DNA from: Shimia sp022448905
GTDB lineage: Bacteria; Pseudomonadota; Alphaproteobacteria; Rhodobacterales; Rhodobacteraceae
Direction: 5' to 3'
NCBI RefSeq assembly: GCF_047126315.1
Contig: NZ_CP138953.1
Span: 3,844,001 to 3,908,000, forward strand
DNA: 64,000 nucleotides
Each line of letters starts with the position of its first letter. Position 1 is the stretch's first letter. Positions 17,956-27,747 of this stretch are shown here, in pieces. Position numbers and translations under genes: made by a program. The notes beneath the pieces are model-generated. The model did no database searches. It saw only the letters and a list, made by a program, of their open reading frames with translations, and was not told where the DNA came from.

Positions 17956-18987
17956 ATGTCGACCCCTCGCGACAGGAAGTCCAAAATGAGTCTCGATCAC
18001 GCTGCCAGCAAGCCGCATGAAGCCCTCGCAGTTCTGCTGCGCGATGATATGGAAGCGGTGAACACGCTGATCGAAGAGCGTATGGCCTCCAAACACGCCC
18101 CACGCATTCCCGAAGTCACCGCACATCTGGTTGGCGCTGGCGGCAAACGTCTGCGCCCGATGCTGACTTTGGCCGCGGCAAAACTCTGCGGCTACGACGG
18201 CCCCTACCATGTGCATCTGGCCGCAACGGTCGAGTTCATTCACACCGCAACCCTGCTGCACGATGATGTGGTCGACGAAAGTGAACAGCGCCGTGGCCGT
18301 CCGACAGCCAACCTGCTCTGGGACAACAAAAGTTCGGTTCTGGTGGGGGATTACCTGTTTTCGCGCAGCTTCCAGCTGATGACCGAAACCAACAACATCG
18401 ACGTGTTGCGCATCCTGTCCAATGCCTCCGCCACCATTGCGGAAGGCGAAGTGTTGCAGCTCACCGCCGCCACAGACCTCTCCACCAACGAAGATATTTA
18501 CCTGCAGGTGGTACGAGGAAAGACCGCCGCGCTGTTTTCTGCCGCCACCGAAGTCGGCGGCGTGATTGCGGGCGCGTCTGCGGAGGATGTGCAGGCCCTG
18601 TTTGACTACGGCGACGCCCTCGGCATCGCCTTCCAAATCGCGGATGACCTGCTCGACTACCAGGGCGACTCAGCCCAGACCGGCAAGAACGTGGGCGACG
18701 ATTTCCGCGAAAGAAAGTTAACGCTGCCTGTGATCAAAGCTGTTGCACAAGCCAGCGACGAGGAGCGCAGCTTCTGGGAACGCACAATTGAAAAAGGCCG
18801 CCAAGAAGACGGCGACCTAGATCATGCGTTGGCCCTGATGGACAAATACAACACTTTGAATCGCACCCGCGACGACGCATTGGCTTGGGCAGAAAAAGCC
18901 AAGGACGCGGTGAAAAAACTTCCGGACCACGAAATCCGGGGACTGTTGTCAGACATCGCCGACTACGTTGTCGCCCGCCTGAACTAA
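17956..18987 (+). CDS. ispB: polyprenyl diphosphate synthase (ubiquinone side chain)
   Basis: Elongates farnesyl or geranylgeranyl diphosphate with isopentenyl diphosphate to make the C40-C50 tail of ubiquinone. It shows GGKRLRP (62-68), the first aspartate-rich motif DDVVD (103-107) and the second, DDLLD, near residue 230. Length 343 fits long-chain trans-synthases. GGGAG lies before ATG 17956; an inner ATG at residue 11 is possible. Chain length cannot be read with confidence; C50 is usual in this group. Confidence 0.93.
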   Translation: MSTPRDRKSKMSLDHAASKPHEALAVLLRDDMEAVNTLIEERMASKHAPRIPEVTAHLVGAGGKRLRPMLTLAAAKLCGYDGPYHVHLAATVEFIHTATLLHDDVVDESEQRRGRPTANLLWDNKSSVLVGDYLFSRSFQLMTETNNIDVLRILSNASATIAEGEVLQLTAATDLSTNEDIYLQVVRGKTAALFSAATEVGGVIAGASAEDVQALFDYGDALGIAFQIADDLLDYQGDSAQTGKNVGDDFRERKLTLPVIKAVAQASDEERSFWERTIEKGRQEDGDLDHALALMDKYNTLNRTRDDALAWAEKAKDAVKKLPDHEIRGLLSDIADYVVARLN

Positions 18988-18994
18988 ACAAACC

Positions 18995-19021
18995 GCGCCG
19001 CCAGTTTTCAACTGGCGGCGC
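18995..19021. terminator. hairpin between convergent ispB and TPR genes
   Basis: A perfect 12-bp stem, GCGCCGCCAGTT with AACTGGCGGCGC, around a TTC loop. There is no strong T run on either side, but the position between two convergent genes suggests a shared terminator. Confidence 0.6.
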
Positions 19022-19028
19022 AAAGGCT

Positions 19029-20735
19029 TTAATTACCGTCTTTGGCCGCCAAAGGCTCCGCGCCTTCCTCTTCCAGTACGACGTCCAAACCAACTTCAAG
19101 CTTGCGGCGAATACGATCTGGCTTGGCTTCTTCAGCCGTTTCCTCGTCCACAAAGCTCAACGCTCGCCGCCACTGAAACTGCGCCTCAAGCTTGCGACCA
19201 ACCGCCCAATATACGTCGCCTAAGTGATCCGTTACGACTGGATCAACAGGCATCAATTCCGTCGCGCGTTCCATATGCCCAACGGCTTCTTCATAACGGC
19301 CAAGACGGAACAAAACCCAACCAAGACTGTCCACGATATAGCCGCTGTCCGGGCGAGCGGCGACGGCGCGCTCGATCATATCCAGCGCCTCATCAAGCTT
19401 GATCTGCTTCTCTACCAAGGAATAGCCAAGGTAGTTCAACACCTGCGGCTGCTCGGGGTTTAGCTCCAGCGCTTTTCGAAAATCTGCCTCGGCAGCCTCC
19501 CAGTTGTCGAGCCGCTCATGACTGATCGCGCGGGCGTAAAACAAGAACCACTGCCGCATCTCCAGCGTGTCATAGAGGCTGATAGCGGTGTCATAAGACG
19601 CAATCGCCCCTTCAAAGTCTTTCTCCTGCCGACGCAGATCCCCGAGCGCGGTGTGCACGTAAGGCAAGTCCGGTTGGCTTCGCGTCAGCGATTCCAGAAC
19701 CTCCATCGCCGCCTCGATTTTGCCAGCTTCACGCAGGGCTTCTGCACGACCAAGCTCCGCCGCATGAAAAGACGGATCATCGGCAGACACTTTCTGATAG
19801 GTCTGTGATGCCAACTCATATCGGCCAAGCGTTTCCAGCAATTCCGCCGTTAGCAACAGAGCTTCTGTGTGGTCCGGCCGCAGGAACTCCGCCAAACGCG
19901 CATAGAGCAAGGTGTAATCCGCATTGGCTTCATTTCGCAGCGCATTGGCGATCGAGAAGTACACTTCCGCAATCCCATCAGCTGCCGAGCCAACATGCGT
20001 GAATGGCAACACCTCGCCCGCCTCAAGACGCTCGCGCAGCATGCGCAGTTCCGGATCAAGGTCGGCCCCAAAGGCAGTGTCCAGACGCTGGATAGCCTCT
20101 TCATTGCGCTCTAGTTGAGACAGAATCTCCACTTCGCTCACAACCCCACGGCGGGTCGACTGCATGCCATTCATGGCACCTTCGAGGAAAATCGCATGTG
20201 CTCCCTCAAAGTCCCCTACAGATGCCAGAGCCAAAGCTTTGTGATAGGCCGCAAAGCCTCCAAGTCCTTGCTCCTTAGACACTTCGTCAAAAGCGGCGAG
20301 GGCTTCGGACATTGCCCCGCGGCCAATCTGCGCCCAGGCTTTCATCAGTCCGTCCACTAGGGGGCCAACCCCTGCACTTTCCAAACGCGCGGCCAGCTCG
20401 GCATAGTTTTCGTCCTCAACCAAGCCTGCGGTGATCGCCATCTCCGCTAGTTGGCTTTGATGCCCATCCGAATCCATCTTCCGCGCGATCGGCATCGCGC
20501 GATCGATCTGGCCAAGAGACAAAAACGCCAACACTGCGTTTTCCTGCAACAACGGGTTGCTCGGATCTTTGGTCAATGCGTCACTGTAATAGCGCGCTGC
20601 TTCGGTATAATCCGAGCCATAGCTCGCCTGTCGCGCAGCCAAGTAGGCCCCGGCCATGCTGTCCGCATGAACCGGCAAAGACGTGGTTGCCAATAGCGCG
20701 GTGATCGCCACTGTTTTTAGAAATTGACCGGCCAC
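19029..20735 (-). CDS. secreted tetratricopeptide-repeat protein
   Basis: A 568-residue exported protein with a signal peptide ending near PVHADS, then at least ten TPR units along the rest of the chain. TPR arrays usually scaffold protein complexes; in this setting a periplasmic or outer-membrane role is likely. I placed the start at GTG 20735 because GGGAG lies 6 bases upstream and the signal peptide follows directly; upstream codons in the same frame have no signal-peptide character. It is downstream of the ETF-QO gene on the same strand. Confidence 0.8.
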   Translation of the reverse strand: MAGQFLKTVAITALLATTSLPVHADSMAGAYLAARQASYGSDYTEAARYYSDALTKDPSNPLLQENAVLAFLSLGQIDRAMPIARKMDSDGHQSQLAEMAITAGLVEDENYAELAARLESAGVGPLVDGLMKAWAQIGRGAMSEALAAFDEVSKEQGLGGFAAYHKALALASVGDFEGAHAIFLEGAMNGMQSTRRGVVSEVEILSQLERNEEAIQRLDTAFGADLDPELRMLRERLEAGEVLPFTHVGSAADGIAEVYFSIANALRNEANADYTLLYARLAEFLRPDHTEALLLTAELLETLGRYELASQTYQKVSADDPSFHAAELGRAEALREAGKIEAAMEVLESLTRSQPDLPYVHTALGDLRRQEKDFEGAIASYDTAISLYDTLEMRQWFLFYARAISHERLDNWEAAEADFRKALELNPEQPQVLNYLGYSLVEKQIKLDEALDMIERAVAARPDSGYIVDSLGWVLFRLGRYEEAVGHMERATELMPVDPVVTDHLGDVYWAVGRKLEAQFQWRRALSFVDEETAEEAKPDRIRRKLEVGLDVVLEEEGAEPLAAKDGN

Positions 20736-20792
20736 GTGAGACTCCCATGCACTGACTTTCCAGCAAAGGTAGTCGGGGGGCTGCCAACACGC

Positions 20793-20820
20793 AATGGGGC
20801 GACCCGTTGGCCGCCCCATG
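20793..20820 (-). terminator. hairpin after the ETF-QO gene
   Basis: ATGGGGCG pairs with CGCCCCAT over a 10-base loop, 27 bases past the ETF-QO stop. No clear T run follows, so it may end transcription inefficiently or stabilise the message. Confidence 0.4.
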
Positions 20821-20846
20821 TTTTGGTAAAATTTCCGCGTGTTAGA

Positions 20847-22496
20847 TCACATGTTCGGGTAGTTAGGCCCATCGCCACCTTGTGGCGTAACCCACGTGAT
20901 GTTCTGGCTTGGATCTTTAATGTCGCACGTTTTGCAGTGTACACAGTTCTGGAAGTTCACAACAAAGCGAGGGTCTTTACCCTCCTCTTCGACCACTTCG
21001 TATACACCAGCGGGGCAATAGCGCTGTGCAGGCTCCGCAAACTTCGGCAGGTTCACCGAAACCGGCACACCGCCGTCGGCGAGACGCAGGTGACACGGCT
21101 GACTTTCTTCGTGGTTGGTCATCGAGAAGCTGACGTTTGTCAGGCGGTCAAAGGACAGCTTGCCGTCTGGCTTCGGGTATTCAATCGGCTTGTGTTTGCT
21201 GGCTTCCTCGGTCGCGTCGGCATCATTTTTGCCATGCTTGACGGTACCAAAAAGAGAGAAACCAAATGTGTTGGTCCACATGTCCAAGCCGCCAAGCATC
21301 AAGGAAGCTGTCAGACCCCATTTGGACCAGATCGGCTTCACATTGCGCACCTTCTTCAGGTCCTTGCCAATCGCACCGCTGCGCACCTCGGTTTCATATG
21401 CGGTAAGCTCGTCGCCAGAACGCTCAGCCTTGATCGCATCAAACGCTGCTTCAGCGGCCGCTTTCCCGGAAAGCATCGCATTGTGGTTGCCTTTGATACG
21501 CGGCACGTTGACCATACCCACGGAACAGCCCAGGAGCGCCACACCAGGCGCCACCATTTTCGGCATGGATTGATAGCCACCTTCCGAGATTGCCCGCGCG
21601 CCGTACGCAACCCGCTTGCCGCCCTCCAACAGCTCGGCAACCTTTGGGTGGTGCTTGAAGCGCTGGAACTCCATGTAAGGGAAGAGGTGTGGGTTCTTGT
21701 AGTTCAGGTGCACCACAAAGCCGACATACACTTGGTTATTTTCCAGGTGATAGATGAAGGACCCGCCGCCCGCGTTCTTACCCAGCGGCCAGCCCATCGT
21801 GTGGGTCACTTCGCCGAGATTGTGCTTGGCAGGGTCGATCTCCCAGATCTCCTTCATGCCAACGCCAAACTTTTGCGGTTCTTTGCCGTCCTGAAGATTG
21901 TATTTCGCAATCACCTCTTTGGCGAGGGACCCACGTACGCCTTCAGACAGGAACACGTATTTGCCGTGCAGTTCCATTCCTGGCTCGGTGTTTGGTCCGT
22001 AAGATCCATCTTCTTCCAAACCAAAGACACCGGCGACCACGCCTTTGACTTCACCATTGTCGCCATAAACCAGCTCAGAGCAGGCCATACCTGGGAAGAT
22101 TTCAACTCCAAGCTCTTCCGCCTGCTCCGCCATCCAGCGGCAGACGTTGCCCATGGACACAATGTAGTTGCCGTGGTTGTTCATCAGCGGCGGCATCGGG
22201 AAGTTTGGCACGCGAATTTCGCCCGCCTCGCCCAGCATATAGAAATTATCTTCCTTCACCGGCGTGTTCAGCGGCGCGCCTTTGGCCTTCCAGTCAGGAA
22301 TCAGCGCGTCCAAACCACAAGGGTCCAGAACAGCACCTGAAAGAATGTGCGCACCCACCTCGGACCCTTTTTCCAAGACCACAACATCAAGGTCCGCGTC
22401 CAATTGCTTCAGACGGATCGCTGCCGATAGGCCAGCAGGACCCGCACCAACGATGACAACGTCATACTCCATGGCTTCGCGTTCGATTTCCGACAT
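20847..22496 (-). CDS. electron-transfer flavoprotein:ubiquinone oxidoreductase
   Basis: Passes electrons from ETF (fatty-acid and amino-acid dehydrogenases) to ubiquinone at the membrane. An N-terminal FAD site (VGAGPAGLSAA) and the C-terminal 4Fe-4S cysteines (CPAGVYEV, then CVHCKTCDIKD) are clear. Length 549 is right for the family. ATG 22496 is preceded by GGGGA. Translation could be extended further upstream in frame, but those residues are not conserved in type. It may serve the acyl-CoA dehydrogenase at 31-33 kb. Confidence 0.95.
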   Translation of the reverse strand: MSEIEREAMEYDVVIVGAGPAGLSAAIRLKQLDADLDVVVLEKGSEVGAHILSGAVLDPCGLDALIPDWKAKGAPLNTPVKEDNFYMLGEAGEIRVPNFPMPPLMNNHGNYIVSMGNVCRWMAEQAEELGVEIFPGMACSELVYGDNGEVKGVVAGVFGLEEDGSYGPNTEPGMELHGKYVFLSEGVRGSLAKEVIAKYNLQDGKEPQKFGVGMKEIWEIDPAKHNLGEVTHTMGWPLGKNAGGGSFIYHLENNQVYVGFVVHLNYKNPHLFPYMEFQRFKHHPKVAELLEGGKRVAYGARAISEGGYQSMPKMVAPGVALLGCSVGMVNVPRIKGNHNAMLSGKAAAEAAFDAIKAERSGDELTAYETEVRSGAIGKDLKKVRNVKPIWSKWGLTASLMLGGLDMWTNTFGFSLFGTVKHGKNDADATEEASKHKPIEYPKPDGKLSFDRLTNVSFSMTNHEESQPCHLRLADGGVPVSVNLPKFAEPAQRYCPAGVYEVVEEEGKDPRFVVNFQNCVHCKTCDIKDPSQNITWVTPQGGDGPNYPNM

Positions 22497-22748
22497 TGGC
22501 TTCCCCTTTCGGATCGCTGGGTAATAATCTTTCGCACCTGCTAGCCCGACTATAATCAATACGTCAATCGGAACCCCACGACATTTCGCCCCATTTGCGT
22601 AATTTTGCGGCGGCACAACGTATTTCTACTTGCATTGTTTCCCCCTCTTGCATTTGAAAGAGGTCTCAGGGCACTCTGCCGTGCTAGTACATAAAACATA
22701 CCCGCCGCCCGGCCTTTTAGGCGGCCAAAGACCAACGGGACCGCACCC

Positions 22749-23219
22749 ATGGAAAAAATACCAATGACCCGCGCCGGGCACTCGGCGCTCGAAGCGGAAT
22801 TGAAGCAGTTGAAAACGGTGGAACGCCCCGCGATCATCGAGGCGATTGCCTCTGCGCGCGAGCTAGGCGACCTGAAAGAAAACGCAGAATACCATTCTGC
22901 ACGTGAAAAACAGGGGTTCATCGAAGGGCGTGTAAAGGAACTGGAAGCGGTGATTGGCCTGGCGGAAGTTATTGATCCAGCGTCCCTCTCCGGTGCTATT
23001 AAGTTTGGCGCAACCGTCACATTGGTGGACGAAGACACCGACGAAGAAAAGACCTGGCAGATTGTCGGCGAACATGAAGCCAATGTCGAAAAAGGCCTGC
23101 TCAACATCAAATCGCCCATCGCACGTGCTTTGATTGGCAAAGAAGAAGGCGACAGCGTCGAAGTCCGCACGCCGGGCGGCGAGAAAAGTTACGAAGTTCT
23201 CAGTATTTCTTATCAGTGA
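22749..23219 (+). CDS. greA: transcription elongation factor GreA
   Basis: Stimulates RNA polymerase to cleave backtracked transcripts. The 156-residue protein has the N-terminal antiparallel coiled coil with the acidic tip motif in GDLKENAEYHSAREKQ (about residues 38-53) and the C-terminal FKBP-like domain. The following gene begins at or just after its stop, so the two are probably cotranscribed. Confidence 0.97.
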   Translation: MEKIPMTRAGHSALEAELKQLKTVERPAIIEAIASARELGDLKENAEYHSAREKQGFIEGRVKELEAVIGLAEVIDPASLSGAIKFGATVTLVDEDTDEEKTWQIVGEHEANVEKGLLNIKSPIARALIGKEEGDSVEVRTPGGEKSYEVLSISYQ

Positions 23220-23245
23220 ACCAGATAGTTAAGATGCGGCCCCGC

Positions 23246-24268
23246 ATGACAGACGACACCGATTCCCAGCCAACGCCGCTGGGCATCTATGACAAACCAA
23301 ACGGCCCCAAAGTCACTTCAATCGAGTTGATTGCGGTGGGCCTAAGCTTTGTTTGGCTGGTGGGGTCTGTGGTGTTTTTCCTGGTGCTGGAGCACAATCC
23401 GGTTGATGGCAGCAGCGGCCTGCAGTTCCTCATGACGCTATTGGCAGTCTTCATGCCGGTTGCGATGATCTGGGTGGCGGCCACAGCTGCGCGGTCTTCC
23501 CGCGTTATGCGCGAAGAGAGCGCCCGCTTGCAGGCGGCGATCGACGCCATGCGCCGCACTTATGTCAATCAGGCTCAGGGCGTGCAGGCACAGCAAGGCG
23601 TGGAGCCTTCGGTCGCGAAGAAGCTCGACGAGATTGCGGCGGCGACGCGGAAAACGGAAACTGCGCTGGCGACTTTTTCGTCGAGCCGCGACCGTGATGA
23701 TGGCATCCGCAAATCACAGGAAGCCGAGCCTGTGAAGGACGACCAGGCGGATCAGGGCACCCTGGCCTTGGGAACACCTGCTGAAGAACTGTCCCCGCCT
23801 CTGCCCCGTTCAGATTTCATCCAAGCCCTGAACTTCCCGGAAAACGCCGATGATGCCGAAGGCTTTGCCGCGTTACGCAAAGCGCTGCGGGACCGTCAAG
23901 CGGCCCAACTGATTCAAGCCAGCCAGGATGTTCTGACGCTACTGAGTCAGGACGGCATCTACATGGACGACCTGCGCCCAGACTTAGCACGCCCGGAAAT
24001 CTGGCGCCGGTTTGCAAGTGGCGAACGTGGGAAGCCAATTGCGGCCTTGGGCGGTGTGCGTGACCGCAGTTCGCTGGCGCTGGCTGCAGGTCGCATGAAA
24101 CAAGACCCGATCTTCCGCGACGCCGCGCATCACTTCTTGCGCCGTTTTGATAAGTGCTTTGTGGAGTTTGAAGAAACCGCATCAGACGCGGACATTGCGG
24201 CCCTCTCGGAAACCCGCACCGCCCGCGCCTTTATGCTGCTAGGCCGCGTGGCCGGGATCTTCGACTAA
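23246..24268 (+). CDS. two-TM membrane protein of unknown function
   Basis: About 340 residues. Two membrane segments near residues 28-47 and 60-80 are followed by a short coiled coil, a charged linker (about 110-190) and a mostly helical C-terminal domain. No domain could be named; similar two-TM proteins follow greA in Roseobacters. Start choice is uncertain: ATG 23246, ATG 23234 and GTG 23216 (overlapping the greA stop) are all in frame, and none has a strong ribosome site. A terminator follows directly. Confidence 0.7.
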   Translation: MTDDTDSQPTPLGIYDKPNGPKVTSIELIAVGLSFVWLVGSVVFFLVLEHNPVDGSSGLQFLMTLLAVFMPVAMIWVAATAARSSRVMREESARLQAAIDAMRRTYVNQAQGVQAQQGVEPSVAKKLDEIAAATRKTETALATFSSSRDRDDGIRKSQEAEPVKDDQADQGTLALGTPAEELSPPLPRSDFIQALNFPENADDAEGFAALRKALRDRQAAQLIQASQDVLTLLSQDGIYMDDLRPDLARPEIWRRFASGERGKPIAALGGVRDRSSLALAAGRMKQDPIFRDAAHHFLRRFDKCFVEFEETASDADIAALSETRTARAFMLLGRVAGIFD

Positions 24269-24295
24269 AAAAGGCGCGCCATCGAGCGCCTTTTT
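24268..24295 (+). terminator. Rho-independent terminator after the greA operon
   Basis: AAAAAGGCGC and GCGCCTTTTT pair around an 8-base loop. The symmetric A and T runs make it work in both directions, so it may also end the moeA transcript arriving from the other strand. Confidence 0.85.
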
Positions 24296-24300
24296 CACAT

Positions 24301-25572
24301 CTACAGCCCAAACGCGGAGTAAGGGTAGTAAAGCACCTCCGTGCCCTCCTCTACGTCCATGGCGTCGTCTGGTAGCTCCACCAACCCTTCAGCCCAGCTC
24401 AACCCACTGATCCGCCCGGAACCTTCGGATTTGAACACCTCCGCCCGCCCGTCCCGCAAGCGCGCGCGCAGATATTCGCGCCGCCCAGCTTTCTTGGACT
24501 TTGCAAAAGCCGCGGGTACCCGTTGCGCCACCGGTTCCTGCCATCCGGCACCGCCCAAAGCGTCCATAGCGGGTTTGGCGAAAATCAACGTGCAAACCTT
24601 TGCCGCCACAGGGTTGCCCGGCAAGCCAAACACAGGCGTGCCAGCCCACATCCCCAGAGCCAATGGACGGCCCGGTTTGATTGCCAGCCGCCACAGCGTC
24701 ATGGAACCGGTTTCATTGAGCAAGGCGGACATGTGGTCCTCATCGCCCGCAGAGGCACCGCCGGAAGTCAGGATCATATCCGCAGAACTTGCAGCTTCAT
24801 CCAAGAAACTTTTTAAGGCGTCACGATCATCCGGCGCGCGGCCCATGTCTATGGGCTCAAAACCAAATTGGGCGATCATAGCAAGCAGCATGGGGCGGTT
24901 CGCGTCAAAAATCTGATCTGGCCGCGCGTCCTGACCTGGCTCCGCCAACTCGTCTCCGGTGGAAACCACCGCCACACGCAAGCGCTTGAACACCAACAGC
25001 TGTGACACGCCTGTTGCGGCCGCCAAGGCCAGATCGGCAGGCGTAATGCGCTGGCCTTTGGCGAGGATGACACCGCCGACGGCTACGTCCTCCCCTGCCT
25101 TTCGGGTATTGCTGCCTTTTTTGAGCGGACCGTGAAAGGCAATTGCCGTGCCATCGGTGGTCACGTCTTCTTGCAGGATCACAGTGTCCACGCCTTCAGG
25201 CACGGTGGCCCCTGTGAGGATGCGTACAGCGTGAGCGGAAGGCAGTTCTCCTTCAAACGGGTCACCCGCAGCTGATCGACCTGCCACCAATGGCAGCGTT
25301 TGCGGCCCTTCAATGATATCGGCATGATGCAGCCCGTAGCCATCCACCGCAGAGTTCGGCTGTGGCGGATTGGACCGCCGCGCGACAACATCCTCTGCCA
25401 CGATCCGGCCCAAGGCTGCAAACAGCGGGACCGTTTCCGTGTCAACACATACATGAAGTCGTTCCTTTAGAAGCGTCAGGGCTTCAGACACAGGCGTCCA
25501 ATGCGTGTCCGCGGGCAAAGAAAAACAATCGTTTTTCAGAGGCGGCGGCACCAGTTCATTTTGCTTGGACAT
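24301..25572 (-). CDS. moeA: molybdopterin molybdenumtransferase MoeA
   Basis: Inserts molybdate into adenylated molybdopterin to form Mo-cofactor. The 423-residue protein has the MoeA N-terminal domains and the MPT-binding domain with TSGGASAGDEDH, the GxxxAGD-type site, and LPGNPVAAKVC. It is last in the fdhD-mobA-mobB-moeA operon, 9 bases after mobB. Confidence 0.95.
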   Translation of the reverse strand: MSKQNELVPPPLKNDCFSLPADTHWTPVSEALTLLKERLHVCVDTETVPLFAALGRIVAEDVVARRSNPPQPNSAVDGYGLHHADIIEGPQTLPLVAGRSAAGDPFEGELPSAHAVRILTGATVPEGVDTVILQEDVTTDGTAIAFHGPLKKGSNTRKAGEDVAVGGVILAKGQRITPADLALAAATGVSQLLVFKRLRVAVVSTGDELAEPGQDARPDQIFDANRPMLLAMIAQFGFEPIDMGRAPDDRDALKSFLDEAASSADMILTSGGASAGDEDHMSALLNETGSMTLWRLAIKPGRPLALGMWAGTPVFGLPGNPVAAKVCTLIFAKPAMDALGGAGWQEPVAQRVPAAFAKSKKAGRREYLRARLRDGRAEVFKSEGSGRISGLSWAEGLVELPDDAMDVEEGTEVLYYPYSAFGL

Positions 25573-25581
25573 ATGGGCCTC

Positions 25582-26091
25582 CTAACCGGCGGGTGACGCG
25601 CTCATCCCCAAGTCAGACAGAATAAAATCAGCAATTGCCTTTGTATCGTTCAAGTCAAATACCGGTTTGTCGTTTTCCAGCGCCACGTCGCTGGCAATTG
25701 CGCGAATGGTCGGATCTTCCGGCGAAATCAGCGCGTTGCCGGTCTCCTGACGATGCGCTTCGACCTTGGGGTGGGCATCCCGTTTATAGCCTTCCACCAG
25801 CACCAGATCGACATCTGAGAGCTTGGTGAGCAGGTCCTCAAGCGTTGGCTCATCTTCATCGCGCAACTCATGCATCAACGCCCAGCGGCTTTTGGACGCC
25901 AACAAGACCTCCCGCGCCCCAGCCACCCGATGGCGGTGGCTGTCCTTACCCGGGTGATCCACGTCAAAGCTGTGATGCGCATGTTTGACTGTGGACACAC
26001 TAAAGCCGCGCCCCGTGATTTCGGTCACCAAACGTTCCATCAACCCGGTTTTGCCCGAATTTTTCCACCCGACAACGCCATAGATTTGCAT
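25582..26091 (-). CDS. mobB: molybdopterin-guanine dinucleotide synthesis GTPase MobB
   Basis: A small P-loop protein (169 residues) that assists MobA in forming the guanine dinucleotide cofactor. Walker A reads GWKNSGKT near residues 8-15, and VLVEGYKR is the Walker B-like strand. It starts 2 bases after mobA ends. Confidence 0.93.
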   Translation of the reverse strand: MQIYGVVGWKNSGKTGLMERLVTEITGRGFSVSTVKHAHHSFDVDHPGKDSHRHRVAGAREVLLASKSRWALMHELRDEDEPTLEDLLTKLSDVDLVLVEGYKRDAHPKVEAHRQETGNALISPEDPTIRAIASDVALENDKPVFDLNDTKAIADFILSDLGMSASPAG

Positions 26092-26093
26092 TG

Positions 26094-26714
26094 TTATTCC
26101 ATCTCTCCAGCAATCCGGCGCGCCTCTTCAAGATCTTCCGGTGTATTCACATTAAAGAAAGGGTCTATCCCGCTTTGCACAAAGGCGGCTTGACCTGCAT
26201 CATGTTTGTCCGTCCAGATCACAACTTTTCTCAAGCCTGCTTCCAAGGCTGCCCTCAAGTCCTCCCGCAGAGCCACGGGCCAGAGCCCAAAGGTCGGCTG
26301 TCGCCAGAGTTTGCCGCCCGGCTTTCCCGAAGCGGCCAAGGCGAGCGGATGCGGGCTGGCTTCAGAAGCCAGCAAGAGTTGTGGCACCAAATCACAGGGG
26401 AAGAATGGCGTGTCGGCTGCGGCCGTCACAATCGCATCCGCCCCCTGCTCTGCCGCCCAGTCCAGACCGGCCAACACACCAGCCAAAGGCCCAGGAAACT
26501 CCGCCAGAGAGTCCGGAATTACAGGTAGTTCCAGATCCGCAAACCGCGCTGGGTCGCCATTGGCGTTGAGCGCCATGCCAGCCACCTGTGGCTCCAAACG
26601 GTCGATCACGTGCTGCAAAATGGTATTGCCACCTAAGGCCAAGCGGCCCTTATCGCCACCGCCCATGCGGGTGGCCTGGCCTCCCGCCAAAATCACGCCA
26701 AGGGGTTGTTTCAT
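26094..26714 (-). CDS. mobA: molybdenum cofactor guanylyltransferase MobA
   Basis: Transfers GMP from GTP to molybdopterin to give MGD, the cofactor form used by formate dehydrogenase and other DMSO-reductase family enzymes. The nucleotide-binding loop LAGGQATRMGGGDKG is at residues 10-24. The 206 residues are standard. Its ATG overlaps the fdhD stop by 4 bases. Confidence 0.94.
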   Translation of the reverse strand: MKQPLGVILAGGQATRMGGGDKGRLALGGNTILQHVIDRLEPQVAGMALNANGDPARFADLELPVIPDSLAEFPGPLAGVLAGLDWAAEQGADAIVTAAADTPFFPCDLVPQLLLASEASPHPLALAASGKPGGKLWRQPTFGLWPVALREDLRAALEAGLRKVVIWTDKHDAGQAAFVQSGIDPFFNVNTPEDLEEARRIAGEME

Positions 26715-27598
26715 CGACCATATCCCCCTTTACGCGCGTGCTTTTTGCCCTCGTCCGGCACACTGGCTGGATCAACATCGCGCAGCAAGCGCTCCTCGCC
26801 ACTGAGGCAGACAAAACGCTGGCCTCGCATCCGGCCAATTACGGTAAGCCCCACTTGGCGCGCGATCTCCACGCCCCAAGCGGTGAACCCGGAACGAGAT
26901 GCAAGAACGGGAATGCCCATCAAGGCGCATTTGATCACCATCTCGGACGTGAGCCGACCGGTGGTGTAGAGCATCTTATCCGCCGCTACTTCTCCGTGCT
27001 GAAACATCCACCCAGAGATTTTGTCGACCGCATTATGCCGGCCAACGTCCTCCATATAGACCAACGGCCGCGCGCCTTGGCAGAGCACAGTGCCATGAAT
27101 GGCACCGGCCTCCAGATACAGCGACGGCGTGCGATTGATGGTATTGGCGAGCGCATAGAGGTCGCTGGTTTTGACCTGCGTCTGAGGCAGCTCTACCCCT
27201 TCCAAGCCTTCCATCATGTCGCCAAAAACGGTGCCCACGGCACAGCCCGATGTACGGGTCTTTTTCTTGAGTTTCTCTTCGTGATTGGTCTCTGTTTCGG
27301 TGCGCACGACAACCACTTCGAGCTCTTCATCATAGTCCACCCGCGTGACAACATCACCGTCGCGCAACATGCCCTGATTGCGCAGAAAACCAACCGCCAG
27401 ATACTCCGGATAGTCGCCAATGGTCATGGCTGTCACGATTTCCTGGCTGTTGAGGTAAATCGTCAGAGGCCGTTCTTCTACAACGGAAATTTCGGTTTCC
27501 TGCCCAAGGTGATCCACGCCAGTGACGGCGCGGGTCAAGCGTGGCGCTTTGGGATCAGGGGCAATCAGATATTGTGCCAAGTCCGGCGCGTCTGCCAT
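26711..27598 (-). CDS. fdhD: formate dehydrogenase accessory sulfurtransferase FdhD
   Basis: FdhD passes sulfur from a cysteine desulfurase to the Mo centre of formate dehydrogenase. The 295-residue protein has the conserved EDVGRHNAVDK block and the C-terminal SRSGFTAWGVEIA region. The CxxC loop known from E. coli FdhD reads SGCAVGT, so only the first Cys is kept. ATG 27598 has GGAGG 5 bases upstream; the frame opens four codons... further upstream with no ribosome site. No formate dehydrogenase gene is in the window. Confidence 0.92.
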   Translation of the reverse strand: MADAPDLAQYLIAPDPKAPRLTRAVTGVDHLGQETEISVVEERPLTIYLNSQEIVTAMTIGDYPEYLAVGFLRNQGMLRDGDVVTRVDYDEELEVVVVRTETETNHEEKLKKKTRTSGCAVGTVFGDMMEGLEGVELPQTQVKTSDLYALANTINRTPSLYLEAGAIHGTVLCQGARPLVYMEDVGRHNAVDKISGWMFQHGEVAADKMLYTTGRLTSEMVIKCALMGIPVLASRSGFTAWGVEIARQVGLTVIGRMRGQRFVCLSGEERLLRDVDPASVPDEGKKHARKGGYGR

Positions 27599-27747
27599 GG
27601 GTGTCCTCCGTTGATTAGTGGGCAAACTAGTGATGATTTTTTTGTATTGCCACCATCAAAAACTTTGCTGCGACCTTGCGTTCACAACGCTTGCGCAGCC
27701 GTGGCCAACTCGCTACCCCGACTAAGGTACATTTCAGCGAGGCTTTT

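Noticed and set aside
20724..22340. 538-codon frame antisense to the ETF-QO gene
   Set aside because: The opposite strand encodes a clear ETF-QO; this frame is His/Arg-rich noise.
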